Assembly (NCBI GenBank): GCA_016720905.1
Contig: JADKJT010000016.1
Coordinates: 62,001-126,000, forward strand
Reading direction: 5' to 3'
DNA length: 64,000 bases
From: Gemmatimonadaceae bacterium
Lineage (GTDB): Bacteria; Gemmatimonadota; Gemmatimonadetes; Gemmatimonadales; Gemmatimonadaceae
This document shows, one piece after another, positions 27,983 through 37,617 of the stretch. The notes under the pieces were generated by a model. The model worked only from the letters and a program-made list of their open reading frames with translations. It was not told where the DNA came from and ran no database searches. A program made the translations under genes and the position numbers. Position 1 is the first letter of the stretch, and the number at the start of each line of letters is the position of its first letter.

Positions 27983-30190
27983 ATGGAAGCGGACACTCAG
28001 GCGCAGGTGGCGTTCTTTTTGACGGGCTCACGGCCGGTCAAGTATCTGGACGCGGTCGATGGACTTGGTCTCAAGCCGGCGCTCTTTGCCGGATACCGGG
28101 AACTGACGCAGCTCCGCTACGACTTCCCGCTGGTGCTGATGCCGGCGCGGGCCGACGGCGTGTATGCACTGTCGCTCTCCGGTGTGGTGGACCGTGCGCT
28201 GGCGTTGGTCGCGCAGGGCAGTGACGGCGAGCGCATTCGCAAGCACGTGCTCCGGGTGGAGCAGACCATTCGCACGCTGATCGCGGACGGGGCGACGGGC
28301 TCGCTTTCGACGCTGTGGGATCGGGCCACGCAACATGTAGCGACCGAAACAGATGCGACCGTTTCCGATAGTATCCGCCGGGCCCGCGCCGCAATTGTTG
28401 ACGACGGCGAGGTCGTCGACTGTGACGCCGCGCTGCCGTCGCGACTATTGCAGCACGCGTGGCGCGCCGTGCAGGCACAGAAGGCGAGTGTGTTTCGTCA
28501 GACCACCGATCGCCTGAAGCTCAAGCTGTCGGACATCCTGCGCGCCGATTACGAGCGATCGGAGGAAGGGCGGAGTGCGTCGCATCTGCAAGCCTCATTG
28601 GGCGAAGGATTCGGCGGTGCGTTCGACTTCGAGGCCATGTCGCGGCTGCTGGGCAAGGCCTTGCCAAAGGACGCGCTGCCCGAGAGTCGTCGAGCGCGCA
28701 TTCGCGAACTGCTGGACGTGCTGAACCGTCAACAGTTCTTCCCGACGGGTGACCGTGCGTCGGCGAGCGACGCATCGGCGGTGTATGGGTTCCTCTTTGA
28801 CAGCTGTGGTGACGCGCTGGCCGCGTTCCGTGCGCGCATGCCGAAGATGATCGAGCTTGCGCGCGCGATTGCCATCGCCGAACTGGAAATCGATTCGCAG
28901 TACCGTGAAGCGCCGCACGACGCCCTGTTTGCGCAGTTTGGCGCGAACGGTCTGGATCCGCAGGAATTGGAGCCGTTCCCGGACTATCTGGTGTGCGTGA
29001 ACGCGGCCAGACTGCAACCGGCCGATCATGTCCAGCTGATGGAGATTCTGGCCTCCGGGTTGCCCATCAAGGTGTTGCTGCAAATCGATGACATTCTTGA
29101 AGAGTCCCCGAACAGCGAAGGCAATCTCACGACGGGCATGCGCATCCGGCAGATTGCCAGCATGGCGATGGGTCTCAACGAAGCCTACGTGCTCCAATCG
29201 TCCAGCTCCAATCTGTATCGGTTCCGCGATCGTCTGGTGCGAGGACTCAGCAGCCACGGCCCAGCGCTGTTCAGCGTGTTCAGCGGCGCGCGCGGCACCT
29301 CCTCCGGCATCTCGCCCTACCTGATGTCCGCCGCGGCGATGGAATCTCGCGCGTTCCCGGCGTTCACCTACGATCCGTCGGCGGGACCGAATTGGGCTTC
29401 GCGGTTTTCGCTGGACGCGAATACGCAGGTCGACCTGGACTGGCCGATCGAAGGGTTTACCTACGAGGACGAGGCCAATCAGCGCGTCACCGAGGATGTG
29501 GCGTTTACGGTCGTCGACTTTGTCGCCAGCGATGCGCGCTACGCCAAGCACTTGGCCCGTGTGCCCCGCGCGCGGTGGAATGGCAGCATGATCCCCGTGG
29601 ACCAGTCGCTCACGTTTGAGCGCAAGGGGGTGCCGGACCAGGTGCCGAGCCTGCTGATGGTCGACGAGGGCAACGCGCTGCACAGAGTGATTGCCGATGA
29701 ACGGTTGATTCGCGAAGCGCGCCGCTGCCGCGAGATGTGGCACAGCCTGCAGGAATTGGGCGGCGTTCACAATTCGCACGCCGAGAACCTGCTGTCCCGG
29801 GAGCGGAAGGTCTGGGAGGATCGAGCGCGGGCGGACGCCGAGACGCATACGGAAGAGCACGCCGAGTCAGCGACGGGTCAGGCGCCCGCCGCAATCGCGA
29901 CGCCGGTGCCGGCGGCCGCGCCGGCCGAAACAGAACGATCCCCCGATGAGGCCTACATCGAGACGGCGCGCTGCTCGACCTGCAACGAGTGCACGACCAT
30001 CAACAAGAAGATGTTCGCGTACAACGCGAATCAGCAGGCCTACATTGCCGACATCACCGCGGGCACATACGCGCAGCTGGTGGAAGCGGCGGAAAGCTGC
30101 CAGGTCTCCATCATCCACCCCGGCAAGCCGCGTAACCAGAACGAACCGGGGCTGGAGCGGTTGTTGGAACGCGCCGCAGCGTTTCCCTGA
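27983..30190 (+). CDS. PFOR C-terminal-half homologue without TPP motif, with tethered ferredoxin-like domain
   Basis: 735 residues from ATG 27983 (AGGCGG 8 bases upstream); the frame upstream is repeat array. By eye, residues ~85 to the end align with the C-terminal half of the one-chain oxidoreductase at 48732-51962. The clearest match pairs AELEIDSQY and NGLDPQELEPFP with ARLELDNAY and NQFTPQELALLP, followed by SGLPIKVLL against STPIKVVVL, and CREMWHSLQ against RRKYWRTLQ. Where the enzyme has GGDGATYDIGFGALSRL for TPP/Mg, this protein has VNAARLQPADHVQLMEIL. The bacterial-ferredoxin Cys sets are absent too. After an Ala/Pro/Glu-rich linker (~614-655) comes a monocluster ferredoxin-like domain with C664, C667, C670 and C706. 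Inference: a non-catalytic electron-transfer or scaffold subunit for KorAB-NfnAB. A separate unknown function is possible. Confidence 0.7.
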   Translation: MEADTQAQVAFFLTGSRPVKYLDAVDGLGLKPALFAGYRELTQLRYDFPLVLMPARADGVYALSLSGVVDRALALVAQGSDGERIRKHVLRVEQTIRTLIADGATGSLSTLWDRATQHVATETDATVSDSIRRARAAIVDDGEVVDCDAALPSRLLQHAWRAVQAQKASVFRQTTDRLKLKLSDILRADYERSEEGRSASHLQASLGEGFGGAFDFEAMSRLLGKALPKDALPESRRARIRELLDVLNRQQFFPTGDRASASDASAVYGFLFDSCGDALAAFRARMPKMIELARAIAIAELEIDSQYREAPHDALFAQFGANGLDPQELEPFPDYLVCVNAARLQPADHVQLMEILASGLPIKVLLQIDDILEESPNSEGNLTTGMRIRQIASMAMGLNEAYVLQSSSSNLYRFRDRLVRGLSSHGPALFSVFSGARGTSSGISPYLMSAAAMESRAFPAFTYDPSAGPNWASRFSLDANTQVDLDWPIEGFTYEDEANQRVTEDVAFTVVDFVASDARYAKHLARVPRARWNGSMIPVDQSLTFERKGVPDQVPSLLMVDEGNALHRVIADERLIREARRCREMWHSLQELGGVHNSHAENLLSRERKVWEDRARADAETHTEEHAESATGQAPAAIATPVPAAAPAETERSPDEAYIETARCSTCNECTTINKKMFAYNANQQAYIADITAGTYAQLVEAAESCQVSIIHPGKPRNQNEPGLERLLERAAAFP

Positions 30191-30288
30191 TTGCCGATTG
30201 ACGCACGTTTGACGGTCTTACGTTAGTAGTGATGACAATGCAGTTGGAGGGTTCCGAATAACCAATTTCAATTTCGAGGTGCCGACGC

Positions 30289-31239
30289 ATGAAGCACGCT
30301 TCAATGAAGGTCGCCATGGCCGCGCTCGCTTTTGCGGCGGCGTGTGCTCCTGAACCAACGGCTCCGGACATGAGCGCGCTGACGCCGCGTGCGTCGCAGG
30401 CGGTTGTGCCGTCTGCCGGCACCGTGGTCTACAACAACATTCCCAGTCCGCTGCCCGGAAACGTTCCCAGTCAGGGCTACCAGTGCTGCCAGACGGCGGA
30501 GCTTGGCGATTACGTGGCGTTGGCCGGAACGGCGCGACGTGCGCGGAGTGCCACCGTGCTGATGAGTAGCTGGTCGCTGCACAGCAACTACCCGACGATG
30601 GATGTGGCAGGATACACCCACCCGATCACGCTCAACATCTACAACGTCAACACGTCTGGACCGACGCCGGCGCTGGGTGCCCTTATCGGCACCGTCACGC
30701 AGAGCTTCCTGATTCCCTGGCGACCGGCCGCAGATCCGACGTGCCCCGGTGGCACAGCTTGGAGAGCCACTGGTGGTTCGTGCTACAATGGCTTCGCGTT
30801 TACCATCGAATTCGACTTGCGGACGCTCGCCCTGACACTGCCCAATGAGTTCATCTTTGGCGTGGCGTTCAACACGAATTCCTGGGGTTATCAGCCCATC
30901 GGCCAGCCGGGTCCCTACGAGTCGCTGAACGTTGGCTTCGCTAATGTCGGCGGCGCAGCAGTGCCCCCGTCAGTCGGCGTGGACGTGGAACCCGATGCGG
31001 CGTTCTGGAATACCGGCGTGGCCGCATGGTACTCCGACGGCGGTGCGGCCGGCTTCAGCATTTTCCGGCGGGATACCGGCTGGCTTGACTATCCGCCAGC
31101 CGTTCGATTCAACACGATTGCGTTGGCGGCCTCGGCGGCCGATTGCAAGAACGGCGGCTGGCAATCGTTGGCTCGCGCCGACGGGAGCGGATTCACCAAT
31201 CAGGGCGACTGCGTGTCGTACACCCGTAACGGGAAGTAG
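30289..31239 (+). CDS. Putative secreted lipoprotein of unknown function
   Basis: 316 residues with a lipobox-like end to the signal peptide (MAALAFAAAC, lipidated Cys at residue ~19). The body is beta-rich with conserved-looking pairs (TVVYNNIPSPLPGNVPSQG, TLNIYNVNTSGPTP) and no enzymatic motif I recognise. The last ~30 residues (CKNGGWQSL..GFTNQGDCVSY) form a short two-Cys tail that occurs at the end of many exported bacterial proteins. It stands alone and is followed by an intrinsic terminator. Confidence 0.65.
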   Translation: MKHASMKVAMAALAFAAACAPEPTAPDMSALTPRASQAVVPSAGTVVYNNIPSPLPGNVPSQGYQCCQTAELGDYVALAGTARRARSATVLMSSWSLHSNYPTMDVAGYTHPITLNIYNVNTSGPTPALGALIGTVTQSFLIPWRPAADPTCPGGTAWRATGGSCYNGFAFTIEFDLRTLALTLPNEFIFGVAFNTNSWGYQPIGQPGPYESLNVGFANVGGAAVPPSVGVDVEPDAAFWNTGVAAWYSDGGAAGFSIFRRDTGWLDYPPAVRFNTIALAASAADCKNGGWQSLARADGSGFTNQGDCVSYTRNGK

Positions 31240-31279
31240 AGCAGGGCGCCGAAGCATTGGCGCGGCAACTTGTGGTTCA

Positions 31280-31313
31280 CAGGGCGTCCATACGGGCGCC
31301 CTGTAGTTTTTTT
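31280..31313 (+). terminator. Rho-independent terminator
   Basis: A perfect 7-bp stem (CAGGGCG at 31280-31286 and CGCCCTG at 31297-31303) with a 10-base loop, followed by TAG and a run of seven T (31307-31313). It ends transcription of the lipoprotein gene just before the P1 peptidase gene. Confidence 0.85.
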
Positions 31314-31375
31314 GACGGTGGCGCATCAAGTTTCCCCCGCCCGATTCGGCGCGCGTCCACCTCTCCCAGGCTCCC

Positions 31376-32593
31376 ATGCGTTACTCGTCCGTTGCACTCG
31401 CTGTCGTCGCGACGTGCGCCCTGTCGCTCGACGCGCAATCCAAGCCCCGCGAAAACGATCTCAAGCTCCCCATCGGCGGCACACCCGGTCCGCTCGACGC
31501 CATCACCGATGTGCAAGGCGTCGAAGTCGGCCACGCCACACTCATCGCCGGCGGCGGGAAGCTGGTAGTGGGGCAGGGACCGGTGCGCACCGGCGTCACC
31601 ATTGTGCATCCGCGCGGCAAGGCCAATCCCGATCCCGTGTTTGCATCGTGGTTCACGCTCAATGGCAACGGCGAGATGACGGGAACCACCTGGATCCAGG
31701 AAAGCGGCTACCTCGAGGGGCCCATTGGCATTACCAACACGCACAGTGTGGGCGTGGTGCGTGACGCGATCATCAAGTGGGAAGTGACGCAGAAGAACGT
31801 GTTGCAGCCGTGGTGGTTGCCGGTGGTGGCCGAAACGTACGATGGCGGTCTGAACGACATCAACGGCTTCCACGTGAAAGAGCAACACGCGCTTGACGCG
31901 CTCAACTCGGCGACGGGTGGGCTTCCCAAAGAGGGCGCGGTGGGTGGCGGCACCGGCATGGTATGCCTTGGCTTCAAGGGCGGTATCGGCACCGCGTCAC
32001 GCAAACTGCCTGCCGCGCAGGGCGGCTACACCGTAGGCGTACTGGTGCAATGCAACTTCGGGTCGCGGCGCGATTTGCGGATTGCCGGGGTGCCGGTGGG
32101 CGAGGAGATTCCCGACTTGCAGGCGTGCATTGCCAACAGCGATCCGCTACCAGCCAATTCACCACGCCCTCGTTGCGGTGCAAGCGGTGGAGACGGCGCC
32201 GCGGCCAACGCGCCGGAGCAGGGATCGATCATCGTGGTAGTGGCCACCGACGCGCCGCTCATGCCGCATCAGCTCAAGCGCATTGCCACGCGCGTGTCCC
32301 TGGGCATTGGGCGTCAGGGCGGATTCGGCGGGAACGGCTCCGGCGATATTTTCGTCGCGTTCTCCACGGCGAATCCGAAAACATGGGCGTCGGATAGTGT
32401 CACCACGCTGCAGATGGTGACCAACGATCGGATTTCGCCGCTGTTCCAGGCGACGGCGCAGGCCACCGAGGCGGCGATCACGAACGCCTTGCTGGCCGCC
32501 GAGACGACCACTGGAGCGAATGACTTGCGGGTGTACGCGATGCCGTTGGATCGGATGATGGCGGCGATGCGGAAGTACGGGCGGATCAAGTAG
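31376..32593 (+). CDS. Exported P1 family peptidase (DmpA-like aminopeptidase)
   Basis: A 405-residue protein with a signal peptide (MRYSSVALAVVATCALSLDAQ). It belongs to the DmpA / L-aminopeptidase D-esterase family (clan PE), Ntn-type enzymes made as a precursor and autocleaved before a Ser. That Ser is visible in FGGNGSGDIFVAFSTAN, very close to the DmpA cleavage site. GVEVGHATLI, GVTIVHPRGK, ITNTHSVGVVRD and GGGTGMVCLGFKGGIGTASR are further family marks. It releases N-terminal L- or D-amino acids from amides and peptides. A terminator precedes it and a palindromic repeat follows it (32633). Confidence 0.9.
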   Translation: MRYSSVALAVVATCALSLDAQSKPRENDLKLPIGGTPGPLDAITDVQGVEVGHATLIAGGGKLVVGQGPVRTGVTIVHPRGKANPDPVFASWFTLNGNGEMTGTTWIQESGYLEGPIGITNTHSVGVVRDAIIKWEVTQKNVLQPWWLPVVAETYDGGLNDINGFHVKEQHALDALNSATGGLPKEGAVGGGTGMVCLGFKGGIGTASRKLPAAQGGYTVGVLVQCNFGSRRDLRIAGVPVGEEIPDLQACIANSDPLPANSPRPRCGASGGDGAAANAPEQGSIIVVVATDAPLMPHQLKRIATRVSLGIGRQGGFGGNGSGDIFVAFSTANPKTWASDSVTTLQMVTNDRISPLFQATAQATEAAITNALLAAETTTGANDLRVYAMPLDRMMAAMRKYGRIK

Positions 32594-32632
32594 GGCGGGC
32601 GCGCAGGTAGGTCGGGTGCATTTCCTGAAAAG

Positions 32633-32712
32633 ATTGAACCGCGAAGTTCGCGAAGTTCGCCAAGGGGATCGGAACGGATCCTTGGCGAACTTGGCGAACT
32701 TCGCGGTTCAAT
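32633..32712. repeat. 33-bp inverted repeat (dispersed palindrome family)
   Basis: Arms 32633-32665 and 32680-32712 pair over 33 bases with one mismatch. Ends are ATTGAACCGCGAAG and its complement; the inner units are GTTCGCGAA/GTTCGCCAA. It lies between the convergent stops of the P1 peptidase and glutamate dehydrogenase genes, where it could act as a bidirectional transcription end, although no T-tract is present. Confidence 0.85.
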
Positions 32713-32740
32713 GGTGTTTGTTTGTGTCTTCGCGTCGCGC

Positions 32741-34096
32741 TTACATCACCCCGTACGCCAGCATCGCCTCCGCGACCTTCACAAACCCGCCGATGTTGGC
32801 ACCGTTCACATAGTTCACGAAGCCACTGCCATCGTCGCCGTGCTTCACGCACGTGCCGTGAATGTCCAGCATGATGTGTTTGAGCCGCTCTTCCACTTCC
32901 TCGCGGCTCCACACCAGGCGCATCGAGTTCTGCGACTGCTCGAGACCTGACACCGCCACGCCGCCGGCATTCGCCGCCTTGGCCGGGCCGAACAGCACCT
33001 TGTTCGACAGCAGCGCATGCACCGCGTCCGGCGTGCTGGGCATGTTCGCACCTTCCGCCACCGCGATCACCCCGTTGGCCACCAGCGCCTTCGCGTCATC
33101 CACCAGCAGCTCATTCTGCGTGGCATTGGGAAACGCCAGGTCGCATTTCACCTGCCAGGGCGTCTTGCCGGCGTGGTACGTCGCGCCGGTGTACTTGTCG
33201 CAGTATTCCGCGATGCGGCCGCGACGCACTTCCTTGAGGTCCTTGAGCCACTCCAGCTTTTCGGCATCAATGCCGTTCGGATCATGAATGAACCCGCCGG
33301 AATCGGACGCGGTGAGTACCTTCGCGCCCAGCTGAATGAGCTTGTCCATGCAGTATAGCGCCACGTTGCCCGAGCCGGAGACCACGGCCGTCTTGCCCTT
33401 CACGCCATCGCCGCGGGTGGCCAGCATGGCCTCGGTAAAGAACACCAAGCCGTAGCCGGTTGCTTCGGGACGGATGTTGCTGCCGCCGAATGCCTTGGCC
33501 TTTCCGGTAAACACCCCGGTGAACCGATTCTCGAGACGACGATACTGCCCGAACATGTAGCCGATCTCTCGCGCGCCGACACCAATATCCCCGGCGGGCA
33601 CGTCGGTGCGCTCGCCGATGTGGCGAGAGAGCTCGTTCATGAGCGACTGGCAGAAGCGCATGACCTCGCGATCACTCTTGCCCTTGGGATCGAAATTCGA
33701 ACCACCCTTGCCGCCGCCCATCGGCAGCCCGGTGAGTGAATTCTTGAACGTCTGCTCGAAACCCAGGAACTTGAGGACGCTGGGGGTCACGCTGGGGTGA
33801 AAGCGCATGCCCCCCTTGTAGGGACCGATCGCGCCATTGAACTGGACGCGCCAGGCGCGATTCACGTGGACTTCGCCGCGCTCGTCTTCCCAGGCGACCC
33901 GGAATGAAATCAGGCGATCAGGCTCGGCCATACGCTCAAGAATCTTCTCGTCACGATAGCGCTGGTCGTTCAGTACCAGCGGCATGACCGACTCGGCGAC
34001 TTCGCGTACCGCCTGATGGAACTCCGTTTCGTACGGATTGCGGGCCACGATGTCCTTCATGAACCGCTCGACGGCGGCATGTGCTGATTCAGGCAT
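32741..34096 (-). CDS. gdhA: Glutamate dehydrogenase (NADP-type, hexameric)
   Basis: 451 residues from ATG 34096, close to the ~447 of E. coli GdhA; the upstream 17 codons are not family sequence. Substrate-domain motifs: VQFNGAIGPYKGGMRFHPSV, GLPMGGGKGGSNFDPKG (the catalytic Lys lies in the GGGKGG stretch) and DVPAGDIGVGAREIGYMFG. The coenzyme-domain Rossmann loop is AVVSGSGNVALYC. It interconverts glutamate with 2-oxoglutarate and ammonia. The neighbourhood is rich in peptidases and has a KorAB that may use 2-oxoglutarate, so a catabolic or balancing role is likely. NADP use is inferred from subfamily resemblance. Confidence 0.93.
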   Translation of the reverse strand: MPESAHAAVERFMKDIVARNPYETEFHQAVREVAESVMPLVLNDQRYRDEKILERMAEPDRLISFRVAWEDERGEVHVNRAWRVQFNGAIGPYKGGMRFHPSVTPSVLKFLGFEQTFKNSLTGLPMGGGKGGSNFDPKGKSDREVMRFCQSLMNELSRHIGERTDVPAGDIGVGAREIGYMFGQYRRLENRFTGVFTGKAKAFGGSNIRPEATGYGLVFFTEAMLATRGDGVKGKTAVVSGSGNVALYCMDKLIQLGAKVLTASDSGGFIHDPNGIDAEKLEWLKDLKEVRRGRIAEYCDKYTGATYHAGKTPWQVKCDLAFPNATQNELLVDDAKALVANGVIAVAEGANMPSTPDAVHALLSNKVLFGPAKAANAGGVAVSGLEQSQNSMRLVWSREEVEERLKHIMLDIHGTCVKHGDDGSGFVNYVNGANIGGFVKVAEAMLAYGVM

Positions 34097-34354
34097 TTGA
34101 GATATGGGTTGGATGAAACGCGGCAGGGCCGGTTGCCAATGCAACAACGCGGCCTCCAGACAGGTGCTTGAACTGCTGCGATCAAAACTGAGAGGTGGAG
34201 CAGAGTCGGGCTAGGGTGAATCCGGTCACGCGGCTCGGAGAAAGCCCTACAGCGGGGCGATCCGCCGGTTCAGGGAGTCCTACTCGCCGGTTGCAGCAAA
34301 TAGTCGTATACTCGGATCGCGGCACCGCAGGCCCCTTCTTCGCCAGTGACCATC

Positions 34355-35128
34355 ATGCCGGAATCCATGCTCATCCCGTCGGCGCTCCTGGCGCTGGCCA
34401 TTGTCCTCCTCGCGTTGTCGCTCCGCGTGGTCAAGGAATATGACCGGGGCGTGATCTTCTTCCTTGGCAAGTTCACCGGCGTACGCGGACCCGGCCTCAT
34501 CATCCTGATTCCGATACTGGAACAGATGACCAAGGTGACGCTGCGCACGATCACGATGAACATTCCGTCGCAGAAGATCATCACGAAAGACAACGTGTCG
34601 ATCGACATTGCCGCAGTCGCGTACTACCACATTGTCGATCCCAAGAAGTCGGTCATCGCCATCGAGAACATCAACTCGGCCATCAACCAGATCAGTCAGA
34701 CCACGGTACGCAACGTGGTGGGCCAATTCAGCCTCGATCAGTTGCTGTCTCAGACGCTGGATATCAACGCGAAAATCAAGGATGTCATTGATGGACATAC
34801 GGAGCCGTGGGGTGCGCAGGTCACCGCGGTCGAGATCAAGGACATCACGCTGCCTGACAATATGCAGCGCGCCATGGCCAAGGAGGCCGAAGCAGAGCGC
34901 GAGCGTCGCGCCAAAATCGTGGCCGCCGAAGGCGAATTTCAGGCGGCGGTGAAGCTGGGTGAAGCGGCGGATATCATTGCGGCGCATCCGGTGGCACTGC
35001 AACTGCGCACTTTGCAGACGATGGCCGAGATCAGCGTCGAGAAGAACTCCACGATCATCTTCCCGGCGCAATTCATGACCACGGTGCACGAGGCCGTCAA
35101 GATGATTCGCGGGGACGGGGCGGCGTAG
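34355..35128 (+). CDS. SPFH/Band 7 family membrane protein (slipin-like)
   Basis: About 257 residues from ATG 34355 (a GTG at 34346 would add three). One N-terminal membrane helix (LIPSALLALAIVLLALSL), then the slipin pattern VVKEYDRGVIFFLGKFTGVR, GPGLIILIPILEQMTKV, NIPSQKIITKDNVSIDIAAV and LPDNMQRAMAKEAEAERERR. The C-terminal half is a helical coiled-coil segment with AEGEFQAAVKLGEAA. Such proteins oligomerise under the membrane and often partner with NfeD proteases; no nfeD gene is adjacent. Promoter region shared with gdhA (divergent). Confidence 0.9.
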   Translation: MPESMLIPSALLALAIVLLALSLRVVKEYDRGVIFFLGKFTGVRGPGLIILIPILEQMTKVTLRTITMNIPSQKIITKDNVSIDIAAVAYYHIVDPKKSVIAIENINSAINQISQTTVRNVVGQFSLDQLLSQTLDINAKIKDVIDGHTEPWGAQVTAVEIKDITLPDNMQRAMAKEAEAERERRAKIVAAEGEFQAAVKLGEAADIIAAHPVALQLRTLQTMAEISVEKNSTIIFPAQFMTTVHEAVKMIRGDGAA

Positions 35129-35150
35129 GAGATCGCGATCGTTTGCCCGC

Positions 35151-37523
35151 TTACTGCGGGATGCCTGCGGTGCGCAGCAGGGCCTGGTAGCGCGGCAATG
35201 AACCCAGGGCGCGCTGGACCGTCGGGAATTGCAGGGCGGACAATCCACCCGGCGATCGAAGACGGATGGCGGTTTCGAACTCAGGCATCGCCCGATTGAC
35301 CTCGCCGATGGCGGCGTAGAGCCATCCCTTACGCGCTGCATCGAGTCCGGGATTGTATGAACGGATCGCGCCGATGGCTTGTATGACAGGGCGTTTCGAC
35401 GCCGGTGTCGCGTTCATCGTCACGAGAGCCCTTCCGATCTCGGCCAATGGCGGCACCAGCTGGAACTCGCGGCCCATCGTGGCAAAATCGCGCTTCATAC
35501 CGGCGATCTCGCCAAGCCAAATGTGCGCGAACAGATACGTGGGACTGAGGGTCAGGGCAATGCGCTCGCTGGCCGCCGCGTCGTCGAGTCGCCCGCTGAA
35601 GGTGAGCGCCGTCGCATAGGTGTGTCGCACACCGGCCGACGCCGGCTCGAGTTGCACGGCACGCTCGGCTTCGGCCATGGCCTCGTCGTAGCGGCGCAGG
35701 GTCGACAGCAGCGCGCTACGCAGCGTGCGCGCCTGCGCGTTGTCGGGATCCAGGCGCAGCGCAACACCGAACTCGCGGTCGGCTTCGGCCCATCGCCAGC
35801 TGCCATCGGAGAGCACTGCGCCCAGCGAGACACGGGCCTCGCTGAGCGTGCTGTCGAGCGCGATGGCGCGACGGGCCGCCGAGGCGGCCTTGGTGAATGC
35901 CACGGAGTCGGAGACTTTCGCCTGTGGGAAGTACGGCATGCTGGCGTAGGCGTCGGCGAGGCCGGCCCAGGCGCGCGCGTATGCTGAATCCCGCGTGACC
36001 GCCTGTGTGAAGAATGCGACCGCCTCGCGTATTCCCTGTTCCGAGGACTTGGCCAAGCTGAACCGTCCCTGCAGGTACGCGTTGTGGGCCTCCGGATCGA
36101 CGGTTTCCACGCGCTGAATCGCCTGCCGCTCGCCCGCGAGCAGCGTCAGGTTGAGCGCACTGGCCACCTGCTCGGCTATCTGCGCCTGCACCTTGAAGAG
36201 CTCGCCCGGCGCCAAGCCGGCGGTCATGCGATCGGTCCAGAGCGGGGTGTCGGCGTCGGCGCGCACCAACTCCGGCGTGACACGGACTTGTCCGGTGCCA
36301 TCGGCCAGCCGCTCGGTGCGCACGGTTCCCTCGAGCACGTACGTCACGCCCAGTTCCTTCGCGATCTCGCGCAGCGGTTTGGTCGATCCCTTATAGCTCA
36401 GTGACGTGGTGCGCGAGATCGTGCCGATCGAGGAGATCGTGGTGAGGCGCGAGGTAATCTCCTCGGTGAGGCCGTCGGCGAAGAACTCGTCTTCGGCCGA
36501 GCCGATATTGCGGAAGGGCAAAACGGCGATGAGCGGCCGCTCGGCTGCCTTGCCTGACGTTGATGATCGCAGGCTGAACCAGATGCCGACGCCCGCCACG
36601 ACAATCACCGCAGCGCCGACGAACCACACCATGCGGCGGCGTGTGCCCCGCGTTGCCGTCGCGAGCGTGGGCGACGACCTATCGCCTGTCGTCGGTGCGC
36701 GCAGCGCGGCGATGAACTGCGCGGGCGTCTGGAAACGATCGGCCGGCGCCTTGGCCATCGCCCGCGCCAGTGCGACCGCGACGTGAGGCGGCGCGAGCGG
36801 TCGCAGCTGAGTCACTTCTGGCGGCGGAGTGACCAGGTGCTGGCGCATGAGACTTTCTTGCGTGGGTCCCGAGAACGGGGGCTGTCCGGCCAGCATCTCG
36901 TAGAGGACACACCCCAGCGCGTACACATCGCTGCGCCCGTCGAGTTCGCGCTCACCGGCGGCCTGTTCCGGGCTCATATACGCCGGCGAGCCCACGACAA
37001 TTCCCGTGCCGGTCAGCGTGCTGCCGCGCACTTCGGACAACGCGCGCGCGATGCCGAAGTCGGCTACCCGCGCCTGGTTACCCGAGAGCAGGATGTTGTC
37101 GGGCTTGATGTCGCGGTGTACGACACCCAGCGCATGCGCGTAGGTGAGCGCGTCGCCCACGGCGCGCGTGATGTCGAGCGCATCGTCGACTGGCAGTTGC
37201 CGTTCGCGCGATAACCGTTCGCGCAGTGACTCGCCACGCACGAACGGCATCACGTAGTAGAGGATGCCATCAGCATTGCCGGAGTCGAGCAGCGGCAGTA
37301 TGCCGGGATGGTCGAGGCGGGCCGTGACGGCGATCTCGCGCAGGAAACGGTCGGCGCCGAGTGCGCCAGCGACTTCGGCGCGGAGCACTTTGATGGCGAC
37401 CTCGCGACCGTGTCGCAGGTCTTCGGCCAGGTACACGGTCGCCATGCCACCCGCGCCGATCTCGCGGATCACGCGGTAGCGGTCGGCGAGCGCCGATGTC
37501 AGTTGGCCGAGCGTGTCACCCAT
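35151..37523 (-). CDS. Transmembrane Ser/Thr protein kinase with TolB-like and TPR domains
   Basis: 790 residues from ATG 37523. Cytosolic kinase domain ~16-280: glycine loop IGAGGMATVYLAED, Lys45 in VAIKVLRAE, catalytic loop VVHRDIKPDNILL, DFGIARAL, and SPEQAAGERELDGRSDVYALG. One membrane span near residue 305 (MVWFVGAAVIVVAGVGIWF). The outer part begins with the domain that often follows such kinases (LIAVLPFRNIGSAEDEFFADG, LGVTYVLEGTVR), then tetratricopeptide repeats (for instance NAYLQGRF..SSEQGIREAVAFFTQAV) to the C-terminus. This architecture is common in Gemmatimonadota, Acidobacteria and myxobacteria. The signal and target are unknown. It stands alone between the slipin gene and the exporter operon. 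Confidence 0.9.
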   Translation of the reverse strand: MGDTLGQLTSALADRYRVIREIGAGGMATVYLAEDLRHGREVAIKVLRAEVAGALGADRFLREIAVTARLDHPGILPLLDSGNADGILYYVMPFVRGESLRERLSRERQLPVDDALDITRAVGDALTYAHALGVVHRDIKPDNILLSGNQARVADFGIARALSEVRGSTLTGTGIVVGSPAYMSPEQAAGERELDGRSDVYALGCVLYEMLAGQPPFSGPTQESLMRQHLVTPPPEVTQLRPLAPPHVAVALARAMAKAPADRFQTPAQFIAALRAPTTGDRSSPTLATATRGTRRRMVWFVGAAVIVVAGVGIWFSLRSSTSGKAAERPLIAVLPFRNIGSAEDEFFADGLTEEITSRLTTISSIGTISRTTSLSYKGSTKPLREIAKELGVTYVLEGTVRTERLADGTGQVRVTPELVRADADTPLWTDRMTAGLAPGELFKVQAQIAEQVASALNLTLLAGERQAIQRVETVDPEAHNAYLQGRFSLAKSSEQGIREAVAFFTQAVTRDSAYARAWAGLADAYASMPYFPQAKVSDSVAFTKAASAARRAIALDSTLSEARVSLGAVLSDGSWRWAEADREFGVALRLDPDNAQARTLRSALLSTLRRYDEAMAEAERAVQLEPASAGVRHTYATALTFSGRLDDAAASERIALTLSPTYLFAHIWLGEIAGMKRDFATMGREFQLVPPLAEIGRALVTMNATPASKRPVIQAIGAIRSYNPGLDAARKGWLYAAIGEVNRAMPEFETAIRLRSPGGLSALQFPTVQRALGSLPRYQALLRTAGIPQ

Positions 37524-37617
37524 GGGTGGGAAACTAACTCCGAGTACGGGGTCAGCGCTGCACGATGTGACGATGGAGTATGCCGCACGTGAAGGCGCCG
37601 CGGAATCGTACAGGCCA

